From Hsuehochloa calcarea (lineage: Eukaryota > Streptophyta > Magnoliopsida > Poales > Poaceae), in NCBI GenBank assembly GCA_036346395.1, contig CM070594.1, forward strand, positions 31,343,385-31,407,384: a DNA stretch of 64,000 nt, given 5' to 3'. Positions 1 through 11,362 of the stretch are shown here, piece by piece (position 1 is the first letter of the stretch; each line of letters opens with the position of its first letter). A program made the translations under genes and the position numbers. The notes under the pieces are model-generated. The model searched no databases. It was not told where the DNA came from and was given only the letters and a program-made list of their open reading frames with translations.

Positions 1-2062
1 TTTCTGGAGCTATACTGAGTTTGGAAACATTTTTAAATTAAAGTCTAGTTAAAAACATAACCAACAAAATTTGAATCTCCCGAAAAGGATTCAAAATGAA
101 TTAGTTATGCATTTTACAAGTTATCACATTTTTCAGTTGACAAATAAATCCTCTCGGGAAAATCAGAATTTAAATCGACGTGGACGAACGAGGAGCGCCG
201 ATCTTGATCCGACGGTCAAGGCCCCAGCACAAGACGCTGGATTCACACACCCTAAACGTTCACCGTTGGATCTGGATCCAACGGTTCACGTGGATCAGGA
301 CGTTCGGCGGTCCGAACGTTCACTCATATCTGGACCGTTGATCTAAGGATCGACGGTCCACATCAATTTACGTTCAAAACTCGCGCCTGTTTTCATCCGA
401 CAAAACGACGGGAAGAGAGGATCATCGCCGGCGACTCGCCGCGGGCGGTGCGAGCAAGTGCCCAAAATGGGTTGCTAACAAACTTATGCACCCAATGGAA
501 CCAATAATTTTAGCCTGCGGCGTTTAGAACGCCAAGCAGTTTGAGATGACAGAGATGACCGAAATGGTCAAAACGAAAATAGCCAATGAGCTCACTGCGG
601 TCCAACGAAGCAAAAGCCAAGCAACTAGGGACTAAAGAGGGGTTACCGAGCACGGAGAAAGAACAGAGGGGACTGGAGCTGCTCTGATGAAGAGAAATAG
701 GGCTTTCACCAAAAGGGGAAATCCAAAATTAAAGCCTCTCAAGGGAAAAACCCAAATTGAGTGAGGGTTAATACTCTTAGAGATGGTAAGTGGCGAGGAA
801 GCAAGGGTTTAGAAAGGAGGGCCTTGAGCACCACTTTCACCGAGGAACTCAAAAGCTCTAAGAATGGCGGTAATGGCGACCAAGGTGAAAATTCGAAATT
901 GAGCTCAAGCAATACACTAACAGTGGCTCTGGAGCTCAAGGGTGTTCAAAGAAAGATAAGGAAGCCACTGGAGGAGTTTTATAGCCGAAGGAGCAAGGAA
1001 GAAGCAACGGAAGGGAAAATGGTGGGGCTCTGCGTTGAGGTCGACTGAGGGCGATGGGAGCAAGTGCACTCGAGGAGGACGACGACCATGGAGGCGGCCA
1101 GACGGAAGCATTAAATGCTGAGAGTCGTTGGCCAAAAAGTGGAGAAGACCCGACGCTGACACGCTCTGAAATTCTCACCCACTACTGTTGACCACGGTGA
1201 GCGCGAGCGGACGGATGAAGACGAAAGCCGCCAGCCGTTAGATTTAATCGGACGGCTGAAATAGAACGGGTTGATTATAACGATTCGATCGCGCGCTAGA
1301 TCTCGGGCCGTTGATTTAGAATCCAATGGTTCACGTTGCGCGAGGCGTTCGGATGGTCCGAACGTTTCCTCTTTTCAGAGCCGCTGATCTTTAGATGAAC
1401 GGTTCAGAGCAGAGGGGAGGATCGGCGGCCCGAACGTCACCTCGAGCGCAGACCGCACGATCGAGATCTAACGGTCGAAATTGAACGCGCCCGATGTGGC
1501 TGAGTCGGTGCAGTTAGTTGATCCGATCGAACCGAATGGCTTGAACCCGAGTGTGACTTGAGCCCAAGGAATAGTAAAAGCTGATTTTGAGTTATTTGCT
1601 GAGCTGACTTAGGATAATTAATTGAGATAGCAAACAAGCTCCAAAAATTATGAAATTTTAAATGGAGGTTGTGGGCAACAGGAGGAACCTTATATAAAAT
1701 TTTCAGAGACATTTATGCACTGCATTTTTCTCTAAAAATTCCAGAAGGCTATTTTAGGAGTTTGACTAATGTTTGACTTGTCTCAAAATTTATCAAATAA
1801 TTTCTCAAAATTATGAAATAATTCTCGAGGTGTTAAACATCACTCCTAGGTTCAAAGAAAATTATTTTCGTGGGTTGGGCACCGAGATTTTTATGAAGGA
1901 GGTTTATGACTTGAGTTTAATTGGGGAAATTTGGAGTTTGAATTTCCACCAATTAAAGAAAGAGGTTTCAAACACTCAGAATAATACATGAGGCAAAGAA
2001 AAGTTTTAATTTATCCTCATTTTTATTATATTTGAAACATAAACCCAATTTGGGATGTTACA
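1..2062 (-). repeat. Element A 3' LTR (partial)
   Basis: Matches 9304-11362 with scattered small indels. It ends at TGTTACA (2062), which on the minus strand reads TGTAACATCCC, a common gypsy LTR start. About 2 kb of it lies left of the window. Roughly 890-1260 is essentially identical to the other LTR, while the flanks differ by many 1-3-base changes, often at CTG or CAG. The short ORFs inside have no recognisable product. Confidence 0.88.
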
Positions 2063-2076
2063 AACCTCCCCTTACA
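2063..2076 (-). other. Element A polypurine tract
   Basis: Directly inside the 3' LTR the minus strand reads TGTAAGGGGAGGTT just before the LTR start TGTAACATCCC. A G/A-rich run here is the expected plus-strand primer of an LTR retrotransposon and fixes the LTR boundary at 2062. Confidence 0.75.
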
Positions 2077-2099
2077 AAAATCTCGCCCCGAGGTTTGGC

Positions 2100-2324
2100 T
2101 CACTTGTAAAGAAAGAGGATAGTCTGCACGAGACGATCTTCCCTTTCCCAAGTAGCCTCATCTTCGTAATGATTTGACCATCGAACTTTAAGGAACTTGA
2201 TGGCACGATTCCTCGCTCTTCGCTCAAATTTCTTCAAGGATGCGAACAGGTGCTCCTTGTAGGTCAAATCTTCCCGACATCGAGAGTTCCAACGGAGCTT
2301 CTCTCCGTTGGAACACGGAGGCAC
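2100..2324 (-). pseudogene. Element A chromodomain-like C terminus of integrase
   Basis: The 74-residue minus frame contains VRWSNHYEDEATWERED, the usual chromodomain signature of plant chromovirus integrases (W…EATWE followed by charged residues). In the family this module directs integration to heterochromatin by reading histone marks. It is preceded by the fragment containing DVFHVSQLKKCL, typical of the end of integrase. The frame is not continuous with the rest of integrase, so this is a remnant. Confidence 0.75.
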
Positions 2325-3443
2325 TTCTTTAATTGGGACACATGGAAAACATCATGTATCCCTTCGAGTGCACCGCAACTCCAACTTATAGGCAGCGGCT
2401 CCTTTCTTCTCGATAACACGGTAAGGACCGATATATCGGGAGCCAATTTGCCCTTAACGCCGAAACGCTGATGGCCCTTCAAAGGAGAGACTTTGAGATA
2501 AACAAAGTCATTGGGCTCAAAGCTCAATTCACGGCGACGACGATCCGCATAGCTCTTTTGCTCGGATTGAGCCGCGGCGCAACCGATCACGAATAAGCCG
2601 GACTTGACTCTCGGCCTCATTGATCGAGTCCGCCAAAGAATGGTCTCACGGCCTCGCACCAATTCAACGGGCTCGTGCACTTTCTCCCGTATAAGGCCTC
2701 GAAAGGTGCCATGCCGAGACTGGCCTGAAAGCTGTTGTTATAAGAAAACTCGGCGAATGGCAAGCATTTCTCCCAATTCTTTCCATAGGAGAGGACACAA
2801 GCACGAAGCATGTCTTCCAACACTTGGTTGACCCTTTCGGTCCGACCATCGCTTTAGGGGTGATATGTCAGTGCTAAAGGTGAGACGGTTCCCATAGCCT
2901 CTGCAAACACTTCCAAACTCAGCGGTGAAAAGCGCATCATGATCCAAACGATCGTCTTGGTACACCATGCAAGCACGATACGGAAATATAGAGGTCCGCT
3001 AGTAGACTCACACTAAGGTTTGTCCGTCTTCGCGTAAAATGGGCTACCTTCGTTAATCGATCGATGACAACCCGATGGAATCCTTGCCCTTGGATGTTCG
3101 GGGCGCACTCGTGATAAAATCCATCCCGATCGAATCCCACTTCCATTCGTGAATAGGTAAAGGTCAAGCGCTCGGCTGACGCCGATGCTTGGCCTTGACA
3201 CGACGACACACGCCGCACTCGGCAACGAACTCGCAATCTCCTCTTCATTCGGTCCACCAAAATCTCGACGGAGATCTTGATACATCTTTGTGGCCCCGGA
3301 TGAATAGACAAAGGCGAATCATGGGCCTCATGGAGAATCAAATCCCGCAGCTCCATGTCCTTTGGAACCACAAGGCGCTGTTCGAACCTTACAACACCAT
3401 GCTCATCCTCGAGAGAAGCACTTGGTCGTTCCGTTCTTGACAT
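2264..3443 (-). pseudogene. Element A integrase (broken)
   Basis: Several overlapping minus frames together give an integrase. The N-terminal zinc region lies at about 3330-3440 (RDLILHEAHDSPLSIHPG). A core fragment EFSYNNSFQASLGMAPFEAL is at about 2680-2800. The end, DVFHVSQLKKCL, is at 2300-2350. Frames change at least four times, so no functional enzyme can be read. The product would insert element cDNA and leave a 5-bp duplication. Confidence 0.8.
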
Positions 3444-3552
3444 TTTCCTTGATGCGGCTTAGTCCAAAGATCCGATTGTCGAGCGAACTTAATCCGATCT
3501 ACCAAGGTCTGGTTGCACAACCAAGGCAATGAGGGAACCACGCCAACCAAAC

Positions 3553-4092
3553 CTAAGTTGAGACGCTGAAATTCCTCCGTAAGGGTGGGTTGACATCCTC
3601 GAGCAACAAGGCATTGCAATGCGCTTTGCGATCGAGCGCATCGGCAACGACATTAGCCTTGCCCGGATGGTAGTGAATACCCATGTCATAATCTTTGATC
3701 AACTCCAACCATCTCTTTGCCCGAGGTTCGATCCGTTGGGTGAACAAATACTTTAGGCTTTTGTGATCCGAATACACTTCACAACGACACCGATTAGATA
3801 ATGTCGCCAAATCTTAAGTGCATGAATCACAAAGAACCAATTCCAAGTCATGGGTAGGATAGTTGAGTTCATGAGTCCTTAATTGCCTTGATGCATAGGC
3901 CACTACCTTGCCCTCTTGCATCGTGACGCAACCGAGTCCTCGACGGAAGCATCGCAAAAGATATCGAAGCCTCGATGGATATCGGAAGAACGAGGACGGG
4001 AGCGTGGTCAAACGCTTCTTAAGTACTTGGAAGCTTTCCTCACAAGCATCGGACCACAAGAACTTCTTGTCCTTATTGAGCAACTCCGCCAT
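3553..4092 (-). pseudogene. Element A RNase H (broken)
   Basis: Two minus frames cover the RNase H part of pol. One at 3814-4092 has QEGKVVAYASRQLRTHELNY. The other at 3553-3810 has VYSDHKSLKYLFTQ and IHYHPGKANVVADAL, the classical end of gypsy RNase H. This activity removes the RNA strand during reverse transcription. The junction between frames and the degraded first acidic motif show it is inactive as written. Confidence 0.8.
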
Positions 4093-4770
4093 CGGCCGCG
4101 ATCTTGGAGAAATTCTCGATAAAACGCGATAATATCCTCGCTAAACCGAGAAAACTCCGCACTTCGTCCATCAAGTAGGTGAACCCATGAAAGAACATCG
4201 ACCTTGCTAGGGTCAACGGCCACGCCTCGCCGAAGAACATGGCCCAGAAGGCCACTTCCTTCAACCGTAACGCGCGACTTGTCGAACTTTGCATACACCG
4301 ATGCTCACGAAGTTTGCCTAATACAAGCCTCGGATGCTCATCGTGTTCCTCATCGCCCTTGGAATAGATGAGAATATCATCGATGAAGACCACGACAAAC
4401 TTATCCAAATACTCCATGAATACCGAATTCATGAGGTTCATGAACAAGGCGGGAGCATTGGTTAAGCCAAATGACATGACGGTATACTCATACAAGCCGT
4501 GAGCGAGTAGAGAAAGCCGCCTTTGAATATCCTCGGTCGATCCGAACTTGATGATATCCCATCCTCAAATCGATCTTGGAGAATACTCGAGCTCCAGCTT
4601 AATTGATCAAAGAGATCATCAATGCGGGCAATGGATACTTGTTCTTTATCGCCACCTCATTGCGGACGGTAATCAACGACATGCAAAGTATTGTCCTTCT
4701 TCTTTACGAAGATTGCGTGACAACCCCACTGAGATGAGCTAGGGCGGATGAAACCTTTTCTTGAAGCTCA
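4008..4770 (-). pseudogene. Element A reverse transcriptase (broken)
   Basis: The minus frame 4073-4495 has YTVMSFGLTNAPALFMN followed by VVVFIDDILIYSK; the catalytic Asp pair of the F-I-D-D box is at about 4376-4381. Upstream fingers at 4500-4770 are in other frames. Downstream, 4008-4298 carries the connection domain with further shifts. Sequence type is Tekay/Del (FIDDILIYSK, as also seen at 56076-56087). Confidence 0.85.
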
Positions 4771-5169
4771 TTGTTGCTTCTTCAACTCCACCAATTGCTC
4801 GGTGGCATCCGATAGTGCCTCTTTGAAATCGGGCGATCGGAGCCAACTCAATGACAAACTCGAGGTCTCGAATCGGTGGCATTCCCGAAGAGCTTCCGAA
4901 GACATCAATGAAGTCACGAACTGCTGGGACTTCATTAATATCTAGAGCGGCTTCGCTTCAAGCGCGAAGAGATGCGGACCTAGCAGCTTCGGCGAAAAAC
5001 GAACCTGCTCGCCGGAAGGACTAGATAGAGAGACACACTTCTTGGCGCAATCGATTTGTCCCTTATGCTGAGACAACCAATCCATACCAAGAATTACATC
5101 TAGACTTGCTGAAGGGAGGAGGATAAGATTCGCTAAGAATCTTACTCCTCAATTTCAATTGAAACATCC

Positions 5170-5400
5170 CTACACTCGATTCACTCTTAACTCCAAACCA
5201 GGAGAGCGAATGAGCAACGGGACCAACAATGGAGTAAAGAGGAGCTCACTAAAAGCAGCAAAAGACTCAAAAACAAAATAATGAGATGCTCCTGAATCAA
5301 ACAAAACAGTAGCTAAATGAGAGTTAACAGAAGCGCACTCAAAGACGACGTCGTCGTGCCTCCTGTGCCTCCTCCGCTGAGATGAGGTTGACGCGACCAC
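5170..5400 (-). pseudogene. Element A retropepsin-like protease fragment
   Basis: The frame contains ATVLFDSGASHYFV, the D-S-G-A active-site loop of retroviral-type aspartic proteases, with the Asp codon near 5296-5298. The usual downstream partner motif (ILGMDWL) is not in frame. The family processes the Gag-Pol polyprotein in virus-like particles. Confidence 0.75.
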
Positions 5401-5469
5401 TACCCACGCCTTGGGTAGTAGGGACTATCTTCCTGGCCCCGCGAAGAACCACCTCCTGCCCGCCCTCCA

Positions 5470-6481
5470 TTAGGACGAGGGTTGCTCTGCCTTCTTGGGG
5501 CAATTATTTGCATAATGCCCCTTGTCGCGTTGCAGAATAGCGTGTGACATCCGCGGCCGCAGCGGAGGCCTCCGGCCGACTCGCAGTGCACGTGATTGGG
5601 GCACGGCCTGCGGCGGACGAGGGGCAAAGTGCCGACGATCTCGGGTGTCAAGGCGAGGACGGACCACGAGATCGCCCAACACGGAACGGAAAGAGCTGGC
5701 TCGGCCGACTTGTGGGCCTCCCACTTGCGCTATGGGAATCCACAAGTGCTCTCCGCGTGCTGTCAAGAACGATGGCCTTGTCCACCAAGGCCCGGAAATC
5801 GAAAGTCAACAATGGATAGCTTGTCCCGCAGCTCCTCGCACAAACCATCCTTGAACTTCTCTTGCTTGGCCTCATCAGTGGCCACCTCTTCCGGAGCATA
5901 ACGAGCCAAATGGTTGAACTCGTACAGGTACTCCGTGACTGAACGACGCCCTTGCTCGAGCGATAAGAATTCCTTCTTCTTCACTTCATCTGCGGAAGGA
6001 ATATGAGAGCGGCGAAGGCAAGACGAACTCCTCCCAAGTGACGGTGTGACCGTCAGTGCATGGCGAAAGCTCTCCCACTAAGACAAAGCCGCACCCTCCA
6101 ATGGTGCGATGCGAATAGCGCCTTCGTGTTCTCGGCATCGCTATGGCGAAGCTTGCGCCAACCGAGACGGGCTTAATCGTTCATATCAGCGAGTCCTCGA
6201 CCGAGAACGTGGGGTTGAGTGCGAAGAAACTCCACGAGTCCCCCACGCGGCTGATGACCACTCCCTTGCCCGGATCCTGAAGCACCGGTAAGGGCGGAAG
6301 TGTTGCGCGATGACGCCCGTAAGAACCTCTCCGTCCTCTCGCACGGTTGCGCTCGATCCAAGAAGGACCTCGCCATGGTCTGAGGAGGAGGAAGATCTTC
6401 GTCCGACCACCGATCGCCTTGGCCGCTACGAAAAGGCCCCGCCATCCTGTTACAAGAAACTTTGGTTAAAACTAGACTCAA
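5470..6481 (-). pseudogene. Element A gag (broken)
   Basis: The clearest part is the minus frame 5763-5984, with FLSLEQGRRSVTEYLYEF, HLARYAPEEVATDE and FKDGLCEELRDKL, typical of the retrotransposon Gag core. A nucleocapsid zinc-knuckle remnant is at 5497-5523 (KGHYANNCPKK); its first two Cys are shifted out of frame. N-terminal sequence up to about 6481 is scattered over several frames. Confidence 0.75.
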
Positions 6482-6489
6482 AGATTAAA

Positions 6490-7317
6490 AGTCGAAAGAA
6501 CGCGAAAAGCTAGCGACTAGGGGAATGGAATATCACCCTAACCAAAGCCAAAAAGCAGATGTGTATAATCTTAAACTCGCTTATAAAACGACTCCAAAAC
6601 GCGAGGAATCATAAAACTAAAACTCAACTTCCCAATTCAACTAGCCCGTATTGAATGAACGAGTAATTGATTGAGAAGATAAAAAAAATCAGAAGATTAA
6701 GGTAAGATCTATTACCACTAAAGAGCAAGGTTCAATCAGCGAAAATAGTGTTAGATACATAGCTAACTAGTATCACATCTTACCCTTTTTAACCCCACAA
6801 GTTTTAGTTGATTATCCTCTCATTTTCTACCCCATTAGAAACCATCGAGCTTGCTGTCCGAAATTGAGGTTGCAGAGTGATTTTGCATCCAAGCTTCTAG
6901 CGAAGTCTTCCATTCTAGAAACTTCAAAATCGCACACTTCAATTTGCCAAGCTCAGTGGTCCCATCAGAAACCATTGAGCTCGCTGTCTGGAAATTGAAG
7001 CGTGCTGTCCAGATTCCGCATCCAAGCCTCTAGCCGAAATCTTTAGTCCAGAAACTTCAAAACCCTAAGCACTTCAATTTGCCAAACTCAGTGGTTCCCA
7101 AAACCCATTTAATCGATAACACTATCTTTGAAACGGAGATGAGAGGAAAACAACCTTTAAAACTCAAATCAGAGTGAGATGAGATGAAGAAAGCTAAGAT
7201 AGGTAAGGAATAAAATCTGAGAACTTACTTAAGCTTTCAAAAATCATTTGATACTTTGAAATTAAGTTTTTCAAAATATCCTAAAGACGACCAACTTGGG
7301 TTACTACGGTCAGTATG
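6490..7317 (-). other. Element A untranslated leader between PBS and gag
   Basis: No ORF of note. It is A/T-rich near 6490-6780 and contains the 130-bp tandem duplication listed separately. Its position between the PBS and the first gag-like frame makes it the 5' leader, with packaging and translation signals expected but not identifiable. Confidence 0.6.
6831..7092. repeat. 130-bp tandem duplication in element A leader
   Basis: Two diverged copies, about 6831-6960 and 6961-7092. Both start CATYAGAAACCATYGAGC and both include CATCCAAGC, then CTAG, then AGAAACTTCAAAA and CACTTCAATTTGCCAA. Copies differ by substitutions and small indels. Confidence 0.75.
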
Positions 7318-7329
7318 GCTCTGATACCA
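7318..7329 (-). other. Element A primer-binding site (tRNA-iMet type)
   Basis: Plus-strand GCTCTGATACCA, i.e. minus-strand TGGTATCAGAGC, the standard plant initiator-Met tRNA complement. It lies 6 bases inside the LTR end at 7336 and confirms that the right-hand LTR is the 5' LTR and the element runs on the minus strand. Confidence 0.93.
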
Positions 7330-7335
7330 AACCTT

Positions 7336-10300
7336 TGTGAGACCCCGGTTTATCCGGCTTGTAATGCTTAACCATCCATTCGGTCCTAGCATCACAAAGC
7401 AGATAATCCGAGACTCGAGACATGTATACTTCCCAGAGTGCAGTATACACACCTCATCACAAAATTTATGTATCAACTCCATTCATCCACATAGAACCAA
7501 ACACGTAATGTAATGTATATTAATAATATTAAACCGAGTCATTATAAAAGAGAGGCCAACCGCCAACAATAAAAGAGACAACAATAATTAAACAATGGCA
7601 AAAAAGTGCCATAAGATGGCTACAACACAAGAGCCAATCAGTGTGCCTTTAACCCACAAGGCAACCGACCGGACCGCCAAGCTAGTCGCCAAACCCGACG
7701 CACATCTCACAAAAGTGAGGCCCTTGGGGCTCACCTTCTTCCCTCAAACAAAAGCAATGGCAAAAGCCTATGAGTACTTTGAATGTACTCATAAGACTTA
7801 CATGTGGAATAACAAACTCAGACATATGCTACATGCAAGCTTAATCAACAATAGGTCAGATGTTTCATTTTAGCATAAAGCAAGTTTTCATTTGCAATAA
7901 TATAATAGATTGAAAGCAATTTAACAAATCTGCATTTAATGTTTAAATAACCGAAAACACAATAATATAACAAAGAGGTAAAGAACAACAACAATCCCGA
8001 AGTGACTAAACCATTAGTCACCACAACAATAGTATGAATTACCCATTCATACCAACCATGTCAAATTTTAATTTAAAAGGTTGAAGTCTAACTCTTGCAA
8101 AACCTAACCAAGCGTGTCCATAACCTAGGACGAGGCTATTCAATAGTTTTATCCTGCGGTGTGTACCAACTTACCCCCATGTCGACCACCTTTTGCCAAG
8201 CTATTAAGCACACTTCCTTAGGTATGCCGCACGCTAAGTCCTACGAGACTTTTCCAATATTATGTATTACCTTCGAGTCGCCTGTATGGATAGAACCCAT
8301 ACGTTGTGTCGGGTCGTGGCCCACCTCGGACAACTACCCGTCACGGTAAAGCCTTGGACAATCATGACGCCTCGAGGTGGAGAACCTTCCCGGCAATCCC
8401 CACCACCGCACACCCAACACAAACATAAGAACACAATTCCTTTTTCACACAACACACAACGCTCCTCCTGCGACTCGGAGATAACACACTCCAAAGTACT
8501 AGGTCAAGAGGGGTCCCATATAACCCTCATGTGGTTAGTACGCAAAAATGCTTGGAGAGTGTGACACAAGATGTTCGGTCCTTGTTGACTTAGGCAAGAC
8601 ATCCACAAACCCAATAACCCACCATCCAACCACTTGCCCAAGTCCAAATCAATTTTTCCATTTTCAGATTTTTGACTTTACAAAATAACAAAGCACAAGG
8701 GCTAGACATAATGGAGTAATAATAATTTTTGTGTGATCAAGACCATCGACTAAGTCGATGATCGCCCAAACCTACCGAACTAGGCATGGCTAAGCACAAA
8801 GATTCGTATTCTACTAAGTGACAAGAGTTCATCCATCGAACTCTAATCACAGCAAATAACCTAGGCTCAAGTAGTAGAGAATAAACAACATCCTACAGAT
8901 TATGCAACTATAGGATCAACTAACCATAATTTAACACAAAGTAGCAATGCATACATACAGTTGAATTCAAAATATTAAACTTGTAAAATAATAGGATTAA
9001 CATGATCAAACTGCTTGCCTGCTTGTTGTGGGTCAAGATGTTGCTGGGGATCACTCTCGGTATCAATGTGCTCTTCGGATCCTATCGAAAGAACCAAAAA
9101 GAACTAATAAGGCAAAAGGAACCGAAAAGATCCAACAGTCAATTTCAACAAAAAGCTCTCAAATCTTTACAGTAGAAAGAGTATGATTTTTATGAACTAA
9201 TGCAACAAGAACCAATTGATTTGGATTCTTAATGCAAAAGATATGGCCAAAACAATTTTGCTCGCTTTTATAAATCAAAAATACTACTATTCATTAGCAA
9301 AATTTTCTGGAGCTATACTGAGTTTGGAAACATTTTTAAATTAAAGTCTAGTTAAAAACATAACCAACAAAATTTGAATCTCCCGAAAAGGATTCAAAAT
9401 GAATTAGTTATGCATTTTACAAGTTATCACATTTTTCAGTTGACAAATAAATCCTCTCGGGAAAATCAGAATTTAAATCGACGTGGACGAACGAGGAGCG
9501 TCGATCTTGGATCCGACGGTCCGCGTCCCAGCGCTAACGCGCGCACGCGGGATTCACACACCCTAAACGTTCACCGTTGGATCCGGATCCAACGGTTCAC
9601 GTGGATCGGACGTTCGCGGTCCGAACGTTCACTCAGATCTGACCGTTGATCTAAGGATCGACGGTCCACATCAATTTACGCTCAAAACTCGCTACTGTTT
9701 TCATCCGACAAAGCGACGGGAAGAGAGGATCATCGCCGCGACTACGGCGCGGCGGTGCGAGCAAGTGCCCAAAATGGGTTGCTAACAAACTTACGCACCC
9801 AATGGAACCAATAATTTTAGCCGCGGCGTTTAGAACGCCAAGCAAGTTCGAGATGACAGAGATGACCAAAATGGTCAAAAACGAAAATAGCCAATGAGCT
9901 CTGCTGCGGTCCAACTGAGCGGGTGCCAAGCAACTAGGGACTAAAGAGGGGTTACCTGAGCACGGAGAAAGCACAGAGGGGACCTGAGCCGCCTCGATGA
10001 AGAGAAATAGGGCTTTCAGCCGAAAAGGGGGAAATCCAAAATTAAGCTGCTCCCTGCGGGGAAAAACCCAAATTGAGTGAGGGTTAATACTCTTAGAGAT
10101 GGTAAGTAACTGAGGAAGCAAGGGTTTAGAAAGGGAGGGCCCGGAGCACCACTTTCACCGAGGAACTCAAAAGCTCGGCAATGGCGGTAATGGCGACCGA
10201 AGGTGAAAATTCGAAATTGAGCTCAAGCAATACACTAACAGTGGCTCTGGAGCTCAAGGGTGTTCAAAGAAAGATAAGGAAGCCACTGGAGGAGTTTTAT

Positions 10301-11362
10301 AGCCGAAGGAGCAAGGAAGAAGCAACGGAAGGGAAAATGGTGGGGCTCTGCGTTGAGGTCGACTGAGGGCGATGGGAGCAAGTGCACTCGAGGAGGACGA
10401 CGACCATGGAGGCGGCCAGACGGAAGCATTAAATGCTGAGAGTCGTTGGCCAAAAAGTGGAGAAGACCCGACGCTGACACGCTCTGAAATTCTCACCCAC
10501 TACTGTTGACCACGGTGAGCGCGAGCGGACGGATGAAGACGAAAGCCGCCAGCCGTTAGATTTAATCGGACGGCTGAAATAGAACGGGTTGATTATAACG
10601 ATTCGATCGCGCTAGATCTCGGGCGCTGATTTAGAATCCAATGGTTCACGTTATGCGAGGCGCTCGGATGGTCCGAACGCTTCCTCTTTCAGAGCACGAT
10701 CTTTAGATGAACAGTTCGAGCGAGAGGGAGGATCGGCGCTTCAACGTCACCTCGAGCGCAGACCGCACGATCGAGATCTAACGGTCGAAATTGAACGCGC
10801 CCGATGTGGCCGAGTCGGTGCAGCTTAGTTGATCCGATCGAACCAATGGCTTGAACCCGAGTGTGACTTGAGCCCAAGGAATAGTAAAAGCTGATTTTGA
10901 GTTATTTGTCGAAATGACTTAGGATAATTAATTGAGATAGCAAACAAGCTCCAAAAATTATGAAATTTTAAATGGAGGTTGTGGGCAACAGAGGAACCTT
11001 ATATAAAATTTTCAGAGACATTTATGCAATGCATTTTCTCTAAAAATTCCGAAGGCTATTTTAGGAGTTTGACTAATGTTTGACTTGTCTCAAAATTTAT
11101 CAAATAATTTCTCAAAATTATGAAATAATTCGAGGTGTTAAACATCACTCCTAGGTTCAAAGAAAATTATTTTCGGGGGTTGGGCACCGATTTTTATGAA
11201 GGAGGTTTATAACTTGAGTTTAATTGGGAAATTTGGAGTTTGAATTTCCACCAATTAAAGAAAGAGGTTTCAAACATCGTAACAATACATGAGGCAAAGA
11301 AAAGTTTTAATTTATCCTCATTTTATTATATTTGAAACATAAACCCAATTTGGGATGTTACA
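7336..11362 (-). repeat. Element A 5' LTR (complete, 4027 bp)
   Basis: Bounded by TGTGAGACCCC at 7336 next to the PBS and by GGGATGTTACA at 11362 (minus strand: TGTAACATCCC…TCTCACA, TG…CA termini). The part 9304-11362 repeats 1-2062. Several 60-95-residue ORFs inside (for example 7595-7873) have no recognisable domain and no partner in the other LTR copies, so I do not treat them as genes. Confidence 0.88.

Larger units (their letters stand above)
1..11362 (-). mobile_element. Element A: Tekay/Del-type Ty3/gypsy chromovirus, left LTR cut by the window edge
   Basis: A minus-strand LTR retrotransposon. Bases 1-2062 and 9304-11362 are the same sequence in direct orientation, and the full right LTR is 7336-11362. 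The internal part (2063-7335) carries, in minus-strand order, PBS, gag, protease, reverse transcriptase, RNase H, integrase and a chromodomain-like C terminus. That order with LTRs of about 4 kb is typical of Tekay/Del chromoviruses (family knowledge). All coding domains are broken into short frames. The right end abuts satellite sequence, so A lies in or at the edge of the array. Its left end is outside the window, so a target duplication cannot be tested. Confidence 0.9.

Noticed and set aside
761..1048. 95-residue ORF in both LTRs of element A (also at 10181-10366)
   Set aside because: Lys/Glu-rich with no domain; conserved only because the LTR copies are nearly identical there, and shorter in the second copy.
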